DNA of 64,000 nucleotides. It comes from Arthrobacter sp. AFG20 (GTDB lineage Bacteria > Actinomycetota > Actinomycetes > Actinomycetales > Micrococcaceae). The DNA lies in the NCBI RefSeq assembly GCF_002892795.1, contig NZ_PJMC01000011.1, positions 1 to 64,000 of the forward strand, read 5' to 3'. The stretch's first letter is position 1. Each line of letters starts with the position of its first letter. A program made the position numbers and the translations under genes. This document shows, piece by piece, positions 19,091 through 29,154 of this stretch. The notes below the pieces were generated by a model. The model was not told where the DNA came from. It ran no database searches and saw only the letters and a list, made by a program, of their open reading frames with translations.

Positions 19091-19714
19091 TCAGTCGGTG
19101 AATTCGTTGGCGCCGAGGGCGAAGTCCCAGTGGCCGACCCCGTTGCCGGCCAGGCCTACCGTGACCAGACCTATTCCTTCCAGCCAGTGCGCCATTTTCA
19201 GGCCCCCGACATCCAGCGGGCGGAGCCCGAGGCTCCCGATGAATGCCGCCACGTCCGCTTTGGCCTGCGCATCGTCACCTGCCATGAAGACGTTTGGCCG
19301 GCCCTTCTCCAGGACGTTGCGGAAGATGGTGTTGAATGCCTTCACCACGCTGGCGCTGGCCGGGGCCGTCTTGGCGACTTCCTGCGCGATCGAGGTTTCC
19401 TCGCTGTGGGCCAGGCCGTCGAAGGTGGCGTTGAAGGGGTTGCTGATGTCGATGATGACCTTGCCGGCGAGGGCGTCTCCGTACTCCGTGACGACCGGAA
19501 CGACGCCGTCGTACAACAGGGCGGTGATGACGATGTTCCCGGCCGGGACGGCGCCCCACGTGCCCGTCGTCGTGCCGCCGCCCAGAGCCTTGGCCAGGCG
19601 ATCGACCTTGGACTGACCGCGTCCCATGACCTCGACGGTATTGCCGCCTGCCACCGCGAGCGTGCCGATTGTTCGGGCCATGTTTCCCGTACCGATGATG
19701 GTGATGCTGCTCAT
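19091..19714 (-). CDS. NAD(P)-binding oxidoreductase, F420-dependent reductase-like
   Basis: This 207-residue Rossmann-fold protein resembles NADPH-dependent F420 reductase-like or dinucleotide-binding proteins. IIGTGNMARTIG (residues 6-17) is the nucleotide-binding loop, VIDISNPFN marks the second conserved region, and SASVVKAFNTIF the third. The partner cofactor and substrate are unknown. ATG 19714 is taken as start because it places the Rossmann strand at the N-terminus. It lies downstream of, and in the same direction as, the SDR gene, with a gap of about 110 bp, so the two may be co-transcribed. Confidence 0.8.
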   Translation of the reverse strand: MSSITIIGTGNMARTIGTLAVAGGNTVEVMGRGQSKVDRLAKALGGGTTTGTWGAVPAGNIVITALLYDGVVPVVTEYGDALAGKVIIDISNPFNATFDGLAHSEETSIAQEVAKTAPASASVVKAFNTIFRNVLEKGRPNVFMAGDDAQAKADVAAFIGSLGLRPLDVGGLKMAHWLEGIGLVTVGLAGNGVGHWDFALGANEFTD

Positions 19715-19825
19715 GAGATGTGCTCGTTTCTTGTTCTCGAGGTGTCGCTCTGTCTCGTTCGAGACCAATTCGTTGTAGCGACTGGGATGTTGCAGGGCGT
19801 GCCCGCAAGGATTCCTGCTGTGGGG

Positions 19826-20560
19826 TCAGATGGCGGTGGTGCCGCCGTCGGCGACCAGCTCCAGGCCGTTGACGTAGCTGGAGTCCTCGGAAGCCAGGAA
19901 GAGGGCGACGGAGGCGATTTCTTCGGGCCGGCCCATCGTTCCGCGGGGGATCAGGGACTCGAATGCGACCTTGGTTTCCTCGTCGAACAGTTCTTCCTGT
20001 TTGGCGGTGCCGACCTGGCCGGGTGTCAGGACGTTGACCCGGATCTTGCGGTCGCGCAATTCGTTGAGCCAGACACGGGCCCAGGCCTGCTGGACCGCTT
20101 TGCTTCCCGCGTAAAGGCTCCAGCCAGGGAATGCGCCCAGGGAGGCGTTGGATCCGGTCATGAAGATCGAGCCGTTGTCATTGATCAGCGGCAGGGCCTT
20201 CTGCACCGTGAACAGGGTGCCCCGCGCGTTCAGCGAGAAGGCGCGGTGGAACTGCTCGTCAGTGATGTCGCCGAGGACGGCGGGTTCCCCTATCCCGGCA
20301 CTGGCCCACAGCACATCGATCGAGCCCTTCTCCCGCTTGACGGTGTCGTACAAGCGGTCCAGGTCGTCCAGGTCGGCCGCGTCACCTTGCACGGCGGTGA
20401 CGTTCCGGCCGATCAGCTTGACGGCTTCATCCAGAGCTTCCTGCCGCCGGGCCTGGATGAAGACGTGCGCTCCTTCCTTGACGAACAGTTTGGCGCCCGC
20501 CAATGCCATACCGGTGGATCCGCCGGTGATCACTGCGACCTTGCCATCAAGCTTTCCCAT
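19826..20560 (-). CDS. short-chain dehydrogenase/reductase
   Basis: This 244-residue classical SDR has catalytic Ser137, Tyr150 and Lys154 (YAGSK) and a C-terminal LELVADGGTTAI typical of FabG-like enzymes. The cofactor loop reads TGGSTGMA (12-19), so the third glycine of the usual TGxxxGxG is alanine, which may alter cofactor fit. The substrate is unknown. It is divergent from a TetR regulator across 126 bp that contain two related palindromes, so that regulator most likely controls it. Confidence 0.87.
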   Translation of the reverse strand: MGKLDGKVAVITGGSTGMALAGAKLFVKEGAHVFIQARRQEALDEAVKLIGRNVTAVQGDAADLDDLDRLYDTVKREKGSIDVLWASAGIGEPAVLGDITDEQFHRAFSLNARGTLFTVQKALPLINDNGSIFMTGSNASLGAFPGWSLYAGSKAVQQAWARVWLNELRDRKIRVNVLTPGQVGTAKQEELFDEETKVAFESLIPRGTMGRPEEIASVALFLASEDSSYVNGLELVADGGTTAI

Positions 20561-20591
20561 GATTGCTCCATTTCATATGCCCTGCCGATGC

Positions 20592-20615
20592 TAAGTACAC
20601 CGATCTGAGTACTTA
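20592..20615. promoter_or_regulatory. palindromic operator upstream of the SDR gene
   Basis: Perfect 7-bp arms TAAGTAC and GTACTTA surround a 10-bp centre. The core GTACACCGATC is repeated at 20650. It is a likely binding site of the divergent TetR protein. Confidence 0.65.
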
Positions 20616-20649
20616 ACGTAACCGAGCAGTGATGCGGGGCGCAAGTTAT

Positions 20650-20665
20650 GTACACCGATCAGTAC
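20650..20665. promoter_or_regulatory. second operator, upstream of the TetR gene
   Basis: GTACACCGATCAGTAC repeats the core of the 20592 site (GTACACCGATC with closing AGTAC) with two fewer central bases. It lies 21 bp before the TetR start, suited to autoregulation. Confidence 0.6.
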
Positions 20666-20686
20666 CCTTTGCGCTAAACTGGACAT

Positions 20687-21286
20687 ATGACGGAGTTGAA
20701 GAAGGGGCCGCAAGGCGTGCGGCGCGGCAGGGGTGCACGGGAGCGGATCCTCACCGCGTCACAGCAACTGTTCCGCGATCAAGGCATCAACAGCACCGGG
20801 ATGGACCAGCTCTGCGCTTCGGCTGAGGTGTCCAAGCGGACGTTGTACCAGCACTTCCCCGGCAAGGACGAGCTGATTGCCGAATGCCTCCGCCAATTCG
20901 ATCCGGACATCCTGCCCGAGGTTTTCGACCGCACCGATCTCACACCCCGCGAACGACTCCTCGCCATCTTCGAGATTCACGCACCCCTCTGCCCATTCAT
21001 TGCAGCGGCGGTCGAAATCCCCAATCCTGCCCACCCGGCGCGCGCCTACGCCAGCGACTACAAAAAAGACTTCGCCGCACGGCTCACCGACACCGCCCGC
21101 GAGGCGGGCGCCACTGACCCCGAACAGCTCGGCGAGCAACTGGCGCTGCTCCTGGACGGCGCCTCAGCCCGCAGCCGGGTCCTCAACACCGACACCTTCG
21201 CCACCGCCGCCGCCATCGCCGCCGTCCTCGTAGACAACGCCATCCCCGCAGAAACGGCAGTGGCCGCCGCTTCGCTTGCGAACTGA
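20687..21286 (+). CDS. TetR family transcriptional regulator
   Basis: This 199-residue regulator has an N-terminal TetR helix-turn-helix (RERILTASQQLFRDQGINSTGMDQLCASAEVSKRTLYQHFPGKDELI, about residues 18-63) and a helical ligand-binding domain. It is divergent from the SDR gene with palindromes between them, so it probably represses both the SDR-reductase pair and itself. The inducer is unknown. Confidence 0.88.
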   Translation: MTELKKGPQGVRRGRGARERILTASQQLFRDQGINSTGMDQLCASAEVSKRTLYQHFPGKDELIAECLRQFDPDILPEVFDRTDLTPRERLLAIFEIHAPLCPFIAAAVEIPNPAHPARAYASDYKKDFAARLTDTAREAGATDPEQLGEQLALLLDGASARSRVLNTDTFATAAAIAAVLVDNAIPAETAVAAASLAN

Positions 21287-21495
21287 CGAGCCTGCAACGC
21301 CGCCCAGAACCGCTGCGCCAACTCATGCCGATACGCCGCTGACAACTCCGCCACAACACGCTTGGCTCGCTCAATGGTGCAACCACCAAGGACCCAATGA
21401 ATTGGCTTACGCGCATTCGGGTCACATGTAGCGCTGTGAAAAAGCCGGCCATTTATCGCTACGAATCTCATCTGACGGCGCTGGCTGGGCTTCCT

Positions 21496-21513
21496 CGCGT
21501 CAGGTCGGATGTG
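21496..21513. repeat. third copy of the CGTCAGGT repeat motif
   Basis: CGCGTCAGGTCGGATGTG is in the same orientation as the related motifs at 13997-14015 and 18891-18909. The upstream context CTGAC...GCTGGC is shared with the 14.0-kb copy. The three copies bracket the ribokinase and SDR clusters. Confidence 0.45.
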
Positions 21514-21571
21514 CCCCACTTGGACAGTCTCTGAAGACGCCTGTGGAACGCTCCTACTTGGTGCTTCGTCG

Positions 21572-21718
21572 GCCCAGTTGCTCCAGCTCATCCACGGCTT
21601 CGAATCCCTGGGCTACATCGCGGTGGAATTGAGAACCCACTGGCACAACCAGCGTCTCGCGGCTGTTGCCCGGCTGGGCGCCAAGCAGGACGGAGTTCTG
21701 CGCAACCACGACCTGTAG
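21572..21718 (+). pseudogene. GNAT acetyltransferase C-terminal fragment
   Basis: The frame reads HGFESLGYIAVELRTHWHNQ followed by RLAAVARLGAKQDGVLRNH, the typical end of RimJ/RimL-like GNAT acetyltransferases. It then hits TAG at 21716. RDGTVRDGA, the expected continuation, resumes directly after the stop. The acetyl-CoA-binding N-terminal half is missing. It is a degraded fragment next to another gene remnant. Confidence 0.6.
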
Positions 21719-21744
21719 CGCGACGGCACGGTGCGCGATGGCGC

Positions 21745-22163
21745 GTGGTCGAAGGGGATAGCCTCGATCTGGCCTTCCCTCATCCTTGGGAGCACCATTT
21801 GGCCGAGCGTAATCTGGCAGCGATCTGGGCAAATTATCGCGATCTTGGCTACCGGCGGATGATCTACACGAACACGGTGAGCGTCCGGTTCTCTCAGGAA
21901 CTAGCGGCCGCCATGGGAGATGACCCCAGAATTACTGCTGTTCTGCTCACCGCAGCCGATGAGACATCCGCCGCCCGTCTGCGGGGGCGCATCCAGGGCA
22001 GGACTTTCAGGAACATCTTGACCGCAGCAATGCCACCGCACGGGAACTTGAGCTGCTCACACCACGATGGGTCCATCGATGTCGCACGGACGACCGCAGC
22101 GTCCAGGACATCGCTGCCGACCTCCTGCCGCTCATCGGATGGACAGCCAACTCTGCCGGCTAA
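21745..22163 (+). pseudogene. P-loop kinase-like protein fragment, frameshifted
   Basis: The first part reads EGDSLDLAFPHP followed by HHLAERNLAAIWANYRDLGY, like the middle of a family of small actinobacterial ATP-binding proteins. The Walker A N-terminus is absent. Near 22005 the frame breaks. After a one-base shift, the C-terminal part continues as DFQEHLDRSNATARELELLT and ends LLPLIGWTANSAG at TAA 22161. So it is both truncated at the 5' end and frameshifted. Confidence 0.55.
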
Positions 22164-22224
22164 GGCTCGCTTAACCGGGTGAACACCCGCCCGGCAGATA
22201 GTTGGAACTGGCAAGAATCGCCCC

Positions 22225-23263
<1,039 letters not shown>

Positions 23264-23346
23264 GTGCATCCTGAATTTGATCAAAGCCTGCCCGCCGTTC
23301 CGCCGGTTCCGGACAGCGGGCAACGTCGAGGCAGGCTTTCCAATTG

Positions 23347-25557
23347 CTACAGGGCGGTGATTTTAAGCAGGAGTGCGTGCTCGGGGTTGAGGACGGGCAT
23401 GGGCAGTCCCACCTCGGCCAGGATATGACCGCCGGCAATGGCGCCGTCCGCCATCCAGGCCGGGGGTTTGACCTGCGCGAATGTGTGCGAATAGTCGGCG
23501 TCGCCCGGGGCCGGGAAGATGGGCTCCACACGGTACTCCCGGTCCGGCTCCAATCCGGGGATGGAGATCCGTCCCGGTTGTTCCGAGGGGGCGGTGCGTG
23601 TGCGGACCAGGGCGAACAGTGCCGCAGTGGAGCCCGGAGAAACGGTGGCCTGGGAGGCATCGCTGGGGGCCACGACGCCGTGCAGCATCAGGGAATCGCC
23701 GGGCACGTCCGAGCGGACCATGCGCCCGGAGTGAATCAGGCCGCGGTGTTCCTTGTAGAGGGCGATGAAGCGTTTGAGTTCCTCACGCTCGGCGCCCTGG
23801 ACCCCGCGGACGTCCCATTCCATGCCGAAGTGGCCAAACAAAGCCGTGATGGCACGGAACGATAGGTCGTGCGTGCGGGCCGTGGTGTGCGAGGTGGTGG
23901 GGCCGACGTGCCCGCCCACGAGTTCGGGCGGGACCACCAGCCCGGTCCAGCGCTGGATGGTCTGCCGTTCCAGGGCATCGTTGCAGTCCGAGGCCCAGAT
24001 GCGGTCCGTGCGTTCCAGGATGCCCAGGTCCACACGGGCCCCGCCGGAGGAGCAGCTTTCAATCTCGACGCCGGGATGGGCCTTCTTGAGCTCGTCAAAG
24101 AGCCGGTAGGCGGCCAGGGTTTGTTCGTGGACCGAGGAGCGGCCGGCATGGCCGTGCTCCAGCTGGTCCCTGTTCTGGTCCCACTTCAGGTAGCTGATGT
24201 TGTTCTCGCGCAGCAGGGCGTCGACGCGGTCGAAAATGTACTGCCACGCGTCCGGGTTCACAAGGTCGATCACCTGCTGGTTCCGCCATTCGATCGGCAG
24301 GCGGCCGCCGTCCTTGTAGCTCTGGACGGAAGGACCAACGATCCAGTCGGGGTGCGCGCGGACAATGTCGGAGTCCAGGTTGACCATTTCGGGTTCCACC
24401 CAGAGCCCGAATTCCATCCCGCGGGAGGTGACGGCGTCGATGAGCGGTGTGAGCCCGTTGGGCCAGAGGGTTTCGTCGACGTACCAGTCGCCGAGGCCGG
24501 CGTGGTCGTCGCGGCGGCCGCGGAACCAGCCGTCGTCGAGCACAAAACGCTCGACGCCAAGATCCGAGGCGGACTCGGCCAGTTCGATCAGCGTGTCGAT
24601 GTTGTGGTCGAAGTAGACGGCTTCCCATGTGTTCAGCACCACCGGGCGCGGCTTTCCGGCGGGCAGGCCGGTAGCGGCAGCGGGCAGCACGTGGTGCGGG
24701 CGGTTGCGGAACCAGCTGTAGAAGGCCTCGCTGATGCCGTCCAGGCCGCGGCCGGAGTAGGCGGCGAACAGCGCAGGGGTGGTGTAGCTGGCACCCGGCT
24801 GGAGGATGACTTCGGCGGGGCCGAGGAGCTCGGAGCCGCCGATCATGGTGCGGCCATCGCCGATGCTGTCGGCAAACTGTTCGTGGTTGCCGCTCCAGGC
24901 CAGGTGCGTGGCCCAGACCTTTCCGTGGCGGTTGCCGAAACCGGCGGTCCCGGCTGCGAAGAGCAGTGAGGAGTCGTGCCCGGTGCGGCCGTGTCGGCCG
25001 GTGCGGACCCAGGTGCCCTGCTGGATGGGGCGCCGCTGCGGGTGGCGTTCCCGGCACCAGCGTCCGGTCAGGTCAAGGAGTTCGACGGCGGCGGGTGCCA
25101 CCGGGAGCACAGTGGCCAACTCGTCGAGCTGGTAAGGCGTGGTTCCGGTGTTTGTGACGGTGTGGCATAGTTCCAGCAGGCCGCCGTCATGCAGGGTCAG
25201 GGCGGACGATACGCGGATCCCGGCGTCGGCGTCTGCCTGGATGATGACGACGGCACCAGCGCCGTCCGATGCCACCTCAGCCACGCGGAGCCGGACGGAG
25301 AAGTCGTAGCCGGGAACGCCGTCGGCAATGCGGTGACCGCGCAGAGCGGGCCGGCCCCGCCAGCTGGATGAGGCCTGCGGCAGCAGGCCCGCGGGAACGG
25401 TGGCGTCGGCGGACGACGGCGGGATGGCCGCCTTGAGGATAGCGAGGTCCGGCAGGGTGCTGCCAAGGTCCGTGCCCCAGTGGATGACCTCGGCCTCCCC
25501 GCTGTCGAAGCTGATCACCAGGCTGGTGCCGGCGGAACGGAGGTGGAGGGGTTTCAT
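23347..25557 (-). CDS. alpha-galactosidase, GH36
   Basis: This 736-residue enzyme removes terminal alpha-galactose from melibiose, raffinose-type sugars or galactosides. GH36 marks are LDDGWF (340-345), WVEPEMVN (386-393), YLKWDQNR with nucleophile Asp460, SCSSGGARVD (501-510) and WASDCND with acid/base Asp524. An N-terminal beta-supersandwich and a C-terminal beta domain complete the usual architecture. There is no signal peptide, so it acts on imported sugar. ATG 25557 with AAGGA upstream is chosen; longer readings lack family similarity. It lies between the aldo-keto reductase and the galE pseudogene. Confidence 0.92.
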   Translation of the reverse strand: MKPLHLRSAGTSLVISFDSGEAEVIHWGTDLGSTLPDLAILKAAIPPSSADATVPAGLLPQASSSWRGRPALRGHRIADGVPGYDFSVRLRVAEVASDGAGAVVIIQADADAGIRVSSALTLHDGGLLELCHTVTNTGTTPYQLDELATVLPVAPAAVELLDLTGRWCRERHPQRRPIQQGTWVRTGRHGRTGHDSSLLFAAGTAGFGNRHGKVWATHLAWSGNHEQFADSIGDGRTMIGGSELLGPAEVILQPGASYTTPALFAAYSGRGLDGISEAFYSWFRNRPHHVLPAAATGLPAGKPRPVVLNTWEAVYFDHNIDTLIELAESASDLGVERFVLDDGWFRGRRDDHAGLGDWYVDETLWPNGLTPLIDAVTSRGMEFGLWVEPEMVNLDSDIVRAHPDWIVGPSVQSYKDGGRLPIEWRNQQVIDLVNPDAWQYIFDRVDALLRENNISYLKWDQNRDQLEHGHAGRSSVHEQTLAAYRLFDELKKAHPGVEIESCSSGGARVDLGILERTDRIWASDCNDALERQTIQRWTGLVVPPELVGGHVGPTTSHTTARTHDLSFRAITALFGHFGMEWDVRGVQGAEREELKRFIALYKEHRGLIHSGRMVRSDVPGDSLMLHGVVAPSDASQATVSPGSTAALFALVRTRTAPSEQPGRISIPGLEPDREYRVEPIFPAPGDADYSHTFAQVKPPAWMADGAIAGGHILAEVGLPMPVLNPEHALLLKITAL

Positions 25558-25645
25558 TGATGTTGTCCTTCTGTGTGGGAGTAGCGGGCTGGGGCTGCAG
25601 GCTGCGGGATACTCGATGCCCGCGGCGCAGTAGGTATGGGGGTCG

Positions 25646-26701
25646 CTAGTTGGAGAGGGCGTTGATCTGTTCCTTGGCATGAGCGATGTCTGATTCAGCT
25701 GCGAATTCGTCGATGGCCGCGAGTTCCTCGCCGGTAAATGCGAGGTTGTTTATGGCGGATAGCGTGTCTTCCAGTTGCTGGACGCTGGATGCACCCACCA
25801 GGGCCGAGGTGACGGATGATCCCTTGGGCTGATCGCGCAGGATCCAGGCGATGGCCATCTGCGCGAGTGATTGCCCGCGGCCGGCGGCGATCCTGTTGAG
25901 CCCGCGGACACGGTCCAGTTTGTCCTCGGTCAGGGCCGATTTGGACAGGAACCTGGCCTTGGCGGCGCGCGAATCGGCCGGGATGCCGACCAGGTAGCGG
26001 TCCGTGAGCATGCCCTGTGCCAGCGGCGAGAAGGCGATGGACCCCGCCCCCACCTGGTCCAGCGCCTCGTAAAGGTTCGGCGTTCCGTTTTCGGGCCACC
26101 GGTTGAGCATGGAGTAGCTGGGCTGGTGGATCAGCAGCGGCGTCCCGAGGTCCTTCAGGATCCGGGCAGCCTCAAGAGTCTGCTCCGGACTGTAGGAGGA
26201 GATGCCCGCGTAGAGCGCCTTGCCGGAACGCACCGCCTGGTCCAGTGCGCCCATGGTTTCTTCCATCGGGGTTTCGGGGTCCGGGCGGTGGCTGTAGAAG
26301 ATGTCCACGTAGTCCAGGCCCATCCGGCCCAGCGACTGGTCCAGGCTGGCCAGCAGATACTTGCGGGAACCAAAGTTGCCGTACGGGCCCGGCCACATGT
26401 CGTAACCGGCCTTGCTGGAGATGATCAGCTCGTCCCGGTACGGCTTGAAGTCGTCCTGCAGGTGGCGGCCGAAGTTGGTTTCGGCCGAGCCGTCCGGCGG
26501 GCCGTAGTTGTTGGCCAGGTCAAAGTGGGTAACGCCGAGGTCGAAGGCGCGGCGGAGAATGGCGCGCTGTTCATCGAAGCGCTTGTCGTCGCCGAAGTTG
26601 TGCCACAGGCCCAGGGAGATGGCCGGAAGTTTCAGACCGCTGCGTCCGACGCGGCGGTAGGGCATGGATTCATAGCGGGTGTTCGCAGCAGAATAAGTCA
26701 T
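25646..26701 (-). CDS. aldo-keto reductase (YghZ/Gpr-like)
   Basis: This 351-residue NADPH-dependent reductase resembles the L-glyceraldehyde-3-phosphate reductase group. Catalytic residues are Asp61 and Tyr66 (DLANNYGPPDGSAE), the lysine in IISSKAGYDMWPGPYG and the histidine in DIFYSHRPDPETP. QPSYSMLNRW and VGASSVQQLEDT contribute to the nucleotide site. ATG 26701 follows AAAGG. It belongs to the galactoside cluster and may reduce an aldose or detoxify an aldehyde by-product. The physiological substrate is not known. Confidence 0.87.
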   Translation of the reverse strand: MTYSAANTRYESMPYRRVGRSGLKLPAISLGLWHNFGDDKRFDEQRAILRRAFDLGVTHFDLANNYGPPDGSAETNFGRHLQDDFKPYRDELIISSKAGYDMWPGPYGNFGSRKYLLASLDQSLGRMGLDYVDIFYSHRPDPETPMEETMGALDQAVRSGKALYAGISSYSPEQTLEAARILKDLGTPLLIHQPSYSMLNRWPENGTPNLYEALDQVGAGSIAFSPLAQGMLTDRYLVGIPADSRAAKARFLSKSALTEDKLDRVRGLNRIAAGRGQSLAQMAIAWILRDQPKGSSVTSALVGASSVQQLEDTLSAINNLAFTGEELAAIDEFAAESDIAHAKEQINALSN

Positions 26702-26902
26702 CGGTGCCTTTCTGCCTGCCGCGGCAAGAAGCCGGGCCGGCGCATGGTGCGGGAGGTTAAAGCAGGAATGAACCGGCCGGAAAGGGTCAAACCAGGACGT
26801 CAGCAGGTACCTGAGGGCCGCAACAAAGCCAGGGTGGCACTGACGCTGTGGTGCGGACAGTACTGGGATGCTTCGAGCGAAGCTCAGGCTGCGTTTCGCG
26901 GC

Positions 26903-26948
26903 GGGTGTGCAGCCTCCCGCCATCCGACGCTGCACACCCCCGTTTTTT
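26903..26948 (+). terminator. terminator-like hairpin between the GH and AKR genes
   Basis: GGGTGTGCAGC (26903-26913) pairs with GCTGCACACCC (26929-26939). A T6 run follows on the plus strand (26943-26948), where no gene needs it. On the minus strand, the direction of the operon, the stem lacks a U-tract and may only attenuate. The 253-bp gap 26702-26954 holds no gene. Confidence 0.5.
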
Positions 26949-26954
26949 CGTACG

Positions 26955-28745
26955 TTATTCAGCCTCGACGGTTAGCGTGGCCCGGTAGGCTGCCCAGTGC
27001 TGCGCTGTGGCGTGCAGGGACGCGGGCGGGATGGGTTGTTCGCGGGGGTCGGGTACATCGAGGCGGTCGGTGTAGTAGAGGCTGGGAACCCCGAGACCGG
27101 CTTGTGCCGAGGTCCAGTTTTGGTAGGCGGCCTGGCTGGGCAGGGCCCAGCCGTCGGTGTCGATCAGCAGTTCCGGGCATGCAGAGGTGGCGACGCGGGC
27201 CCGGTGGGTCATGGTGTCGAGGACGCCGGTGCCGGGGGTGGTGTTGGGTGGTTCGACATGGCCGCCTGGCTGGTCGAGCATGAGCACGTCGTTGAGGCGG
27301 AGCATGTCTGACACGTCGCGGAAGCCGGGGTCTGGTGTGTGGGTGACCACCAGGGCGCCGGGGTTGATCTCTTTGATGGCTTGGTAAAGGACTGCGAGCA
27401 GTTCGTGGAGCAGGTCGATGCCCCATGACGACCCGGCATGGGTGAGGGCAGATCCGGCGGGGGTGGAGGCGGTGAAGTCTATTTTGATCCCGTCGGCACC
27501 GAGCTCGCCGATCATGGACCGTGCTGCTTGCTGGATCAGCTTGCGCCCGGCCGGTGATTCGGGGTCGAGGGCGACCGGCTGACCGGTGTGGTCACGGACG
27601 CAGGCTTCCGGTGGTGCGCCCTCGGTGTCCCAGGCCTTGTACCAGAGCAGCACCCGCTGGCCGGCGTCATGCCGTTCCCGGATCCACCCGGCCATGTCCG
27701 GCCATTTTTCGGTGTCGGGGCGGCAGGTGGCATAGTCCTGCTGCCATTTGTCGTCGATGACGATGGTCCCGGGCACGATTCCGTGCGTGGCGAGCGTGTT
27801 GAGATAGCCGTCGTAGTCTGTCTGGCGTGCCCTATCCACTGCGGTGCGCTGACCGCCGATTGAGGCCATTGCGTCGGCGTTTTGGGCGCCCCAGCCGCAG
27901 AACATCGGCTCGAGCCACTCTGGTGAGGGCGGGGCCTGGGTGCGGGCGGGCAGCAGACCTCGGGCGTCGAGCAGCTCGCGGTAGCGTTTGAGCCCGTCGT
28001 AGGGGTCATCGGCGAGGAACAGCAGGAGTGTGGGTGTGCTGAAGTGGCCCTCGACTGAGGTGTGTCCGTCGTAGTCGTAACGGAGGGAGAAGCCCGGGGT
28101 GAGGGCGTCGTAGGTGAGTTGGGTGAAGGGGCGCCGCGTGGCTGCGACACCGATCATCAGGCAGGGCCCGCCCGATGCCAGGGACGCGGCGGGGTCCGCG
28201 GGGGAGAGGGCCAGGCACAGCGGGGGTGGGGTGAAGAGCCATCTTCCGACGCCGGGCTGGCCACCGTCTCCTACTACGCCCAGGGCTGCGGATTCCCCCG
28301 CGGGGCGGAGGACCTGCCATGGCCGGTCCGGGTTGGGGGAGAAGACGGTGCTGTGCAGCAGGTCACTGGGCAGCAGACCGGAGCCGGCCACGTGGGCGCC
28401 GAGCTGGCGGATGGATGTGATGCGGCCTGTGCCCTGGACGGTGGTGGTCAGTTCGAGGGCGTCGCCTTCGGCGCGCAGCTGGGTGTGGTGGTGCTGCCAC
28501 AGTGAGCTCGTTGCCGTGATTTCGACCTGGGTGAGGTTCCTGTCGGGGGCGTTGACGTTGACGTCTGTGACACGGATTTCGTCATTGCCGGCGGTCGTGT
28601 TGATGCTGGCAAGCAGGCGAAGGCGCGCCAGGGATGCGCCGTCGGGGGTGGCCAGGGTGAGGACCTGACGCGCAGGGTCGATCGAGATCTCCATCCCGGC
28701 GGCCAGGAAGGGACGTGTGCTGTTCGCATGCAGGTCCAGGGTCAA
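26955..28745 (-). CDS. glycoside hydrolase, melibiase-like (clan GH-D type)
   Basis: This 596-residue protein has an N-terminal beta-rich domain and a TIM barrel resembling GH36/GH27 enzymes. It shows GTIVIDDKWQQD (327-338), WPDMAGWIRERHDAGQRVLLWYKAWDTEG (about 348-376) and GADGIKIDFTAST (416-428), where Asp423 is the expected nucleophile. Its substrate is unclear; galactosides or a related alpha-linked sugar are likely from context. TTG 28745 follows GGAGAACCCC; the next ATG (residue 18) would clip the domain. It lies between the small conserved protein and the AKR gene in the operon. Confidence 0.75.
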   Translation of the reverse strand: MTLDLHANSTRPFLAAGMEISIDPARQVLTLATPDGASLARLRLLASINTTAGNDEIRVTDVNVNAPDRNLTQVEITATSSLWQHHHTQLRAEGDALELTTTVQGTGRITSIRQLGAHVAGSGLLPSDLLHSTVFSPNPDRPWQVLRPAGESAALGVVGDGGQPGVGRWLFTPPPLCLALSPADPAASLASGGPCLMIGVAATRRPFTQLTYDALTPGFSLRYDYDGHTSVEGHFSTPTLLLFLADDPYDGLKRYRELLDARGLLPARTQAPPSPEWLEPMFCGWGAQNADAMASIGGQRTAVDRARQTDYDGYLNTLATHGIVPGTIVIDDKWQQDYATCRPDTEKWPDMAGWIRERHDAGQRVLLWYKAWDTEGAPPEACVRDHTGQPVALDPESPAGRKLIQQAARSMIGELGADGIKIDFTASTPAGSALTHAGSSWGIDLLHELLAVLYQAIKEINPGALVVTHTPDPGFRDVSDMLRLNDVLMLDQPGGHVEPPNTTPGTGVLDTMTHRARVATSACPELLIDTDGWALPSQAAYQNWTSAQAGLGVPSLYYTDRLDVPDPREQPIPPASLHATAQHWAAYRATLTVEAE

Positions 28746-28847
28746 GGGGTTCTCCGTGGGTTGGGTTGGGTTTTCCGGCGGCGTTTCATCCCGTGGGATG
28801 GGTGTTTCCTGGTCATGGTTTGCAGGGGAGGCTGTTCCCGGTGCGGG

Positions 28848-29069
28848 TTACCATTCCTGCCTTTCCTGGATGGTTCCGTACGGGATATCGGGGCGGAGCT
28901 GGACGGTGAAGTCCCGGGCGGAGTGCCGGGCAACGAGGATCCCTTTGCCGCCGCAGAGCGGGGCCCGTTCGGCGAGGATATTCACCGCGTTGTCCAGTTG
29001 TTCCTCTAATTGGCTGCGTTTCTGGACCCGAACGTGGAGGAGGTCTTCATTTGATGCATTGGTGTACAT
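28848..29069 (-). CDS. small conserved protein of sugar operons (unknown function)
   Basis: This 73-residue protein begins MYTNASNEDLLHVRVQKRSQ and ends DIPYGTIQERQEW. It has no signal peptide or membrane segment. A predicted N-terminal strand and helix are followed by GILVAR, a short loop and FTVQL, then a conserved tail. The frame at 18524-18733 near the other sugar cluster encodes a clear relative. It lies between the binding-protein gene and the glycoside hydrolase. Tight linkage to a transporter suggests an accessory or regulatory role in sugar use; this is inference only. Confidence 0.7.
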   Translation of the reverse strand: MYTNASNEDLLHVRVQKRSQLEEQLDNAVNILAERAPLCGGKGILVARHSARDFTVQLRPDIPYGTIQERQEW

Positions 29070-29154
29070 GGTGGTCCTGTAGGGGTGGATCGTTGTCGCG
29101 CGGGTGGAAGAGGCGGAACCGAAAAGGCCCCGCCCCTCCATCAGCGTCGGATGG

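Noticed and set aside
21058-21591. Minus-strand frame over the end of the TetR gene
   Set aside because: Overlaps the sensor domain of a typical TetR protein. The part beyond (21290-21590) lacks a recognisable domain, though it includes the CGTCAGGT repeat.
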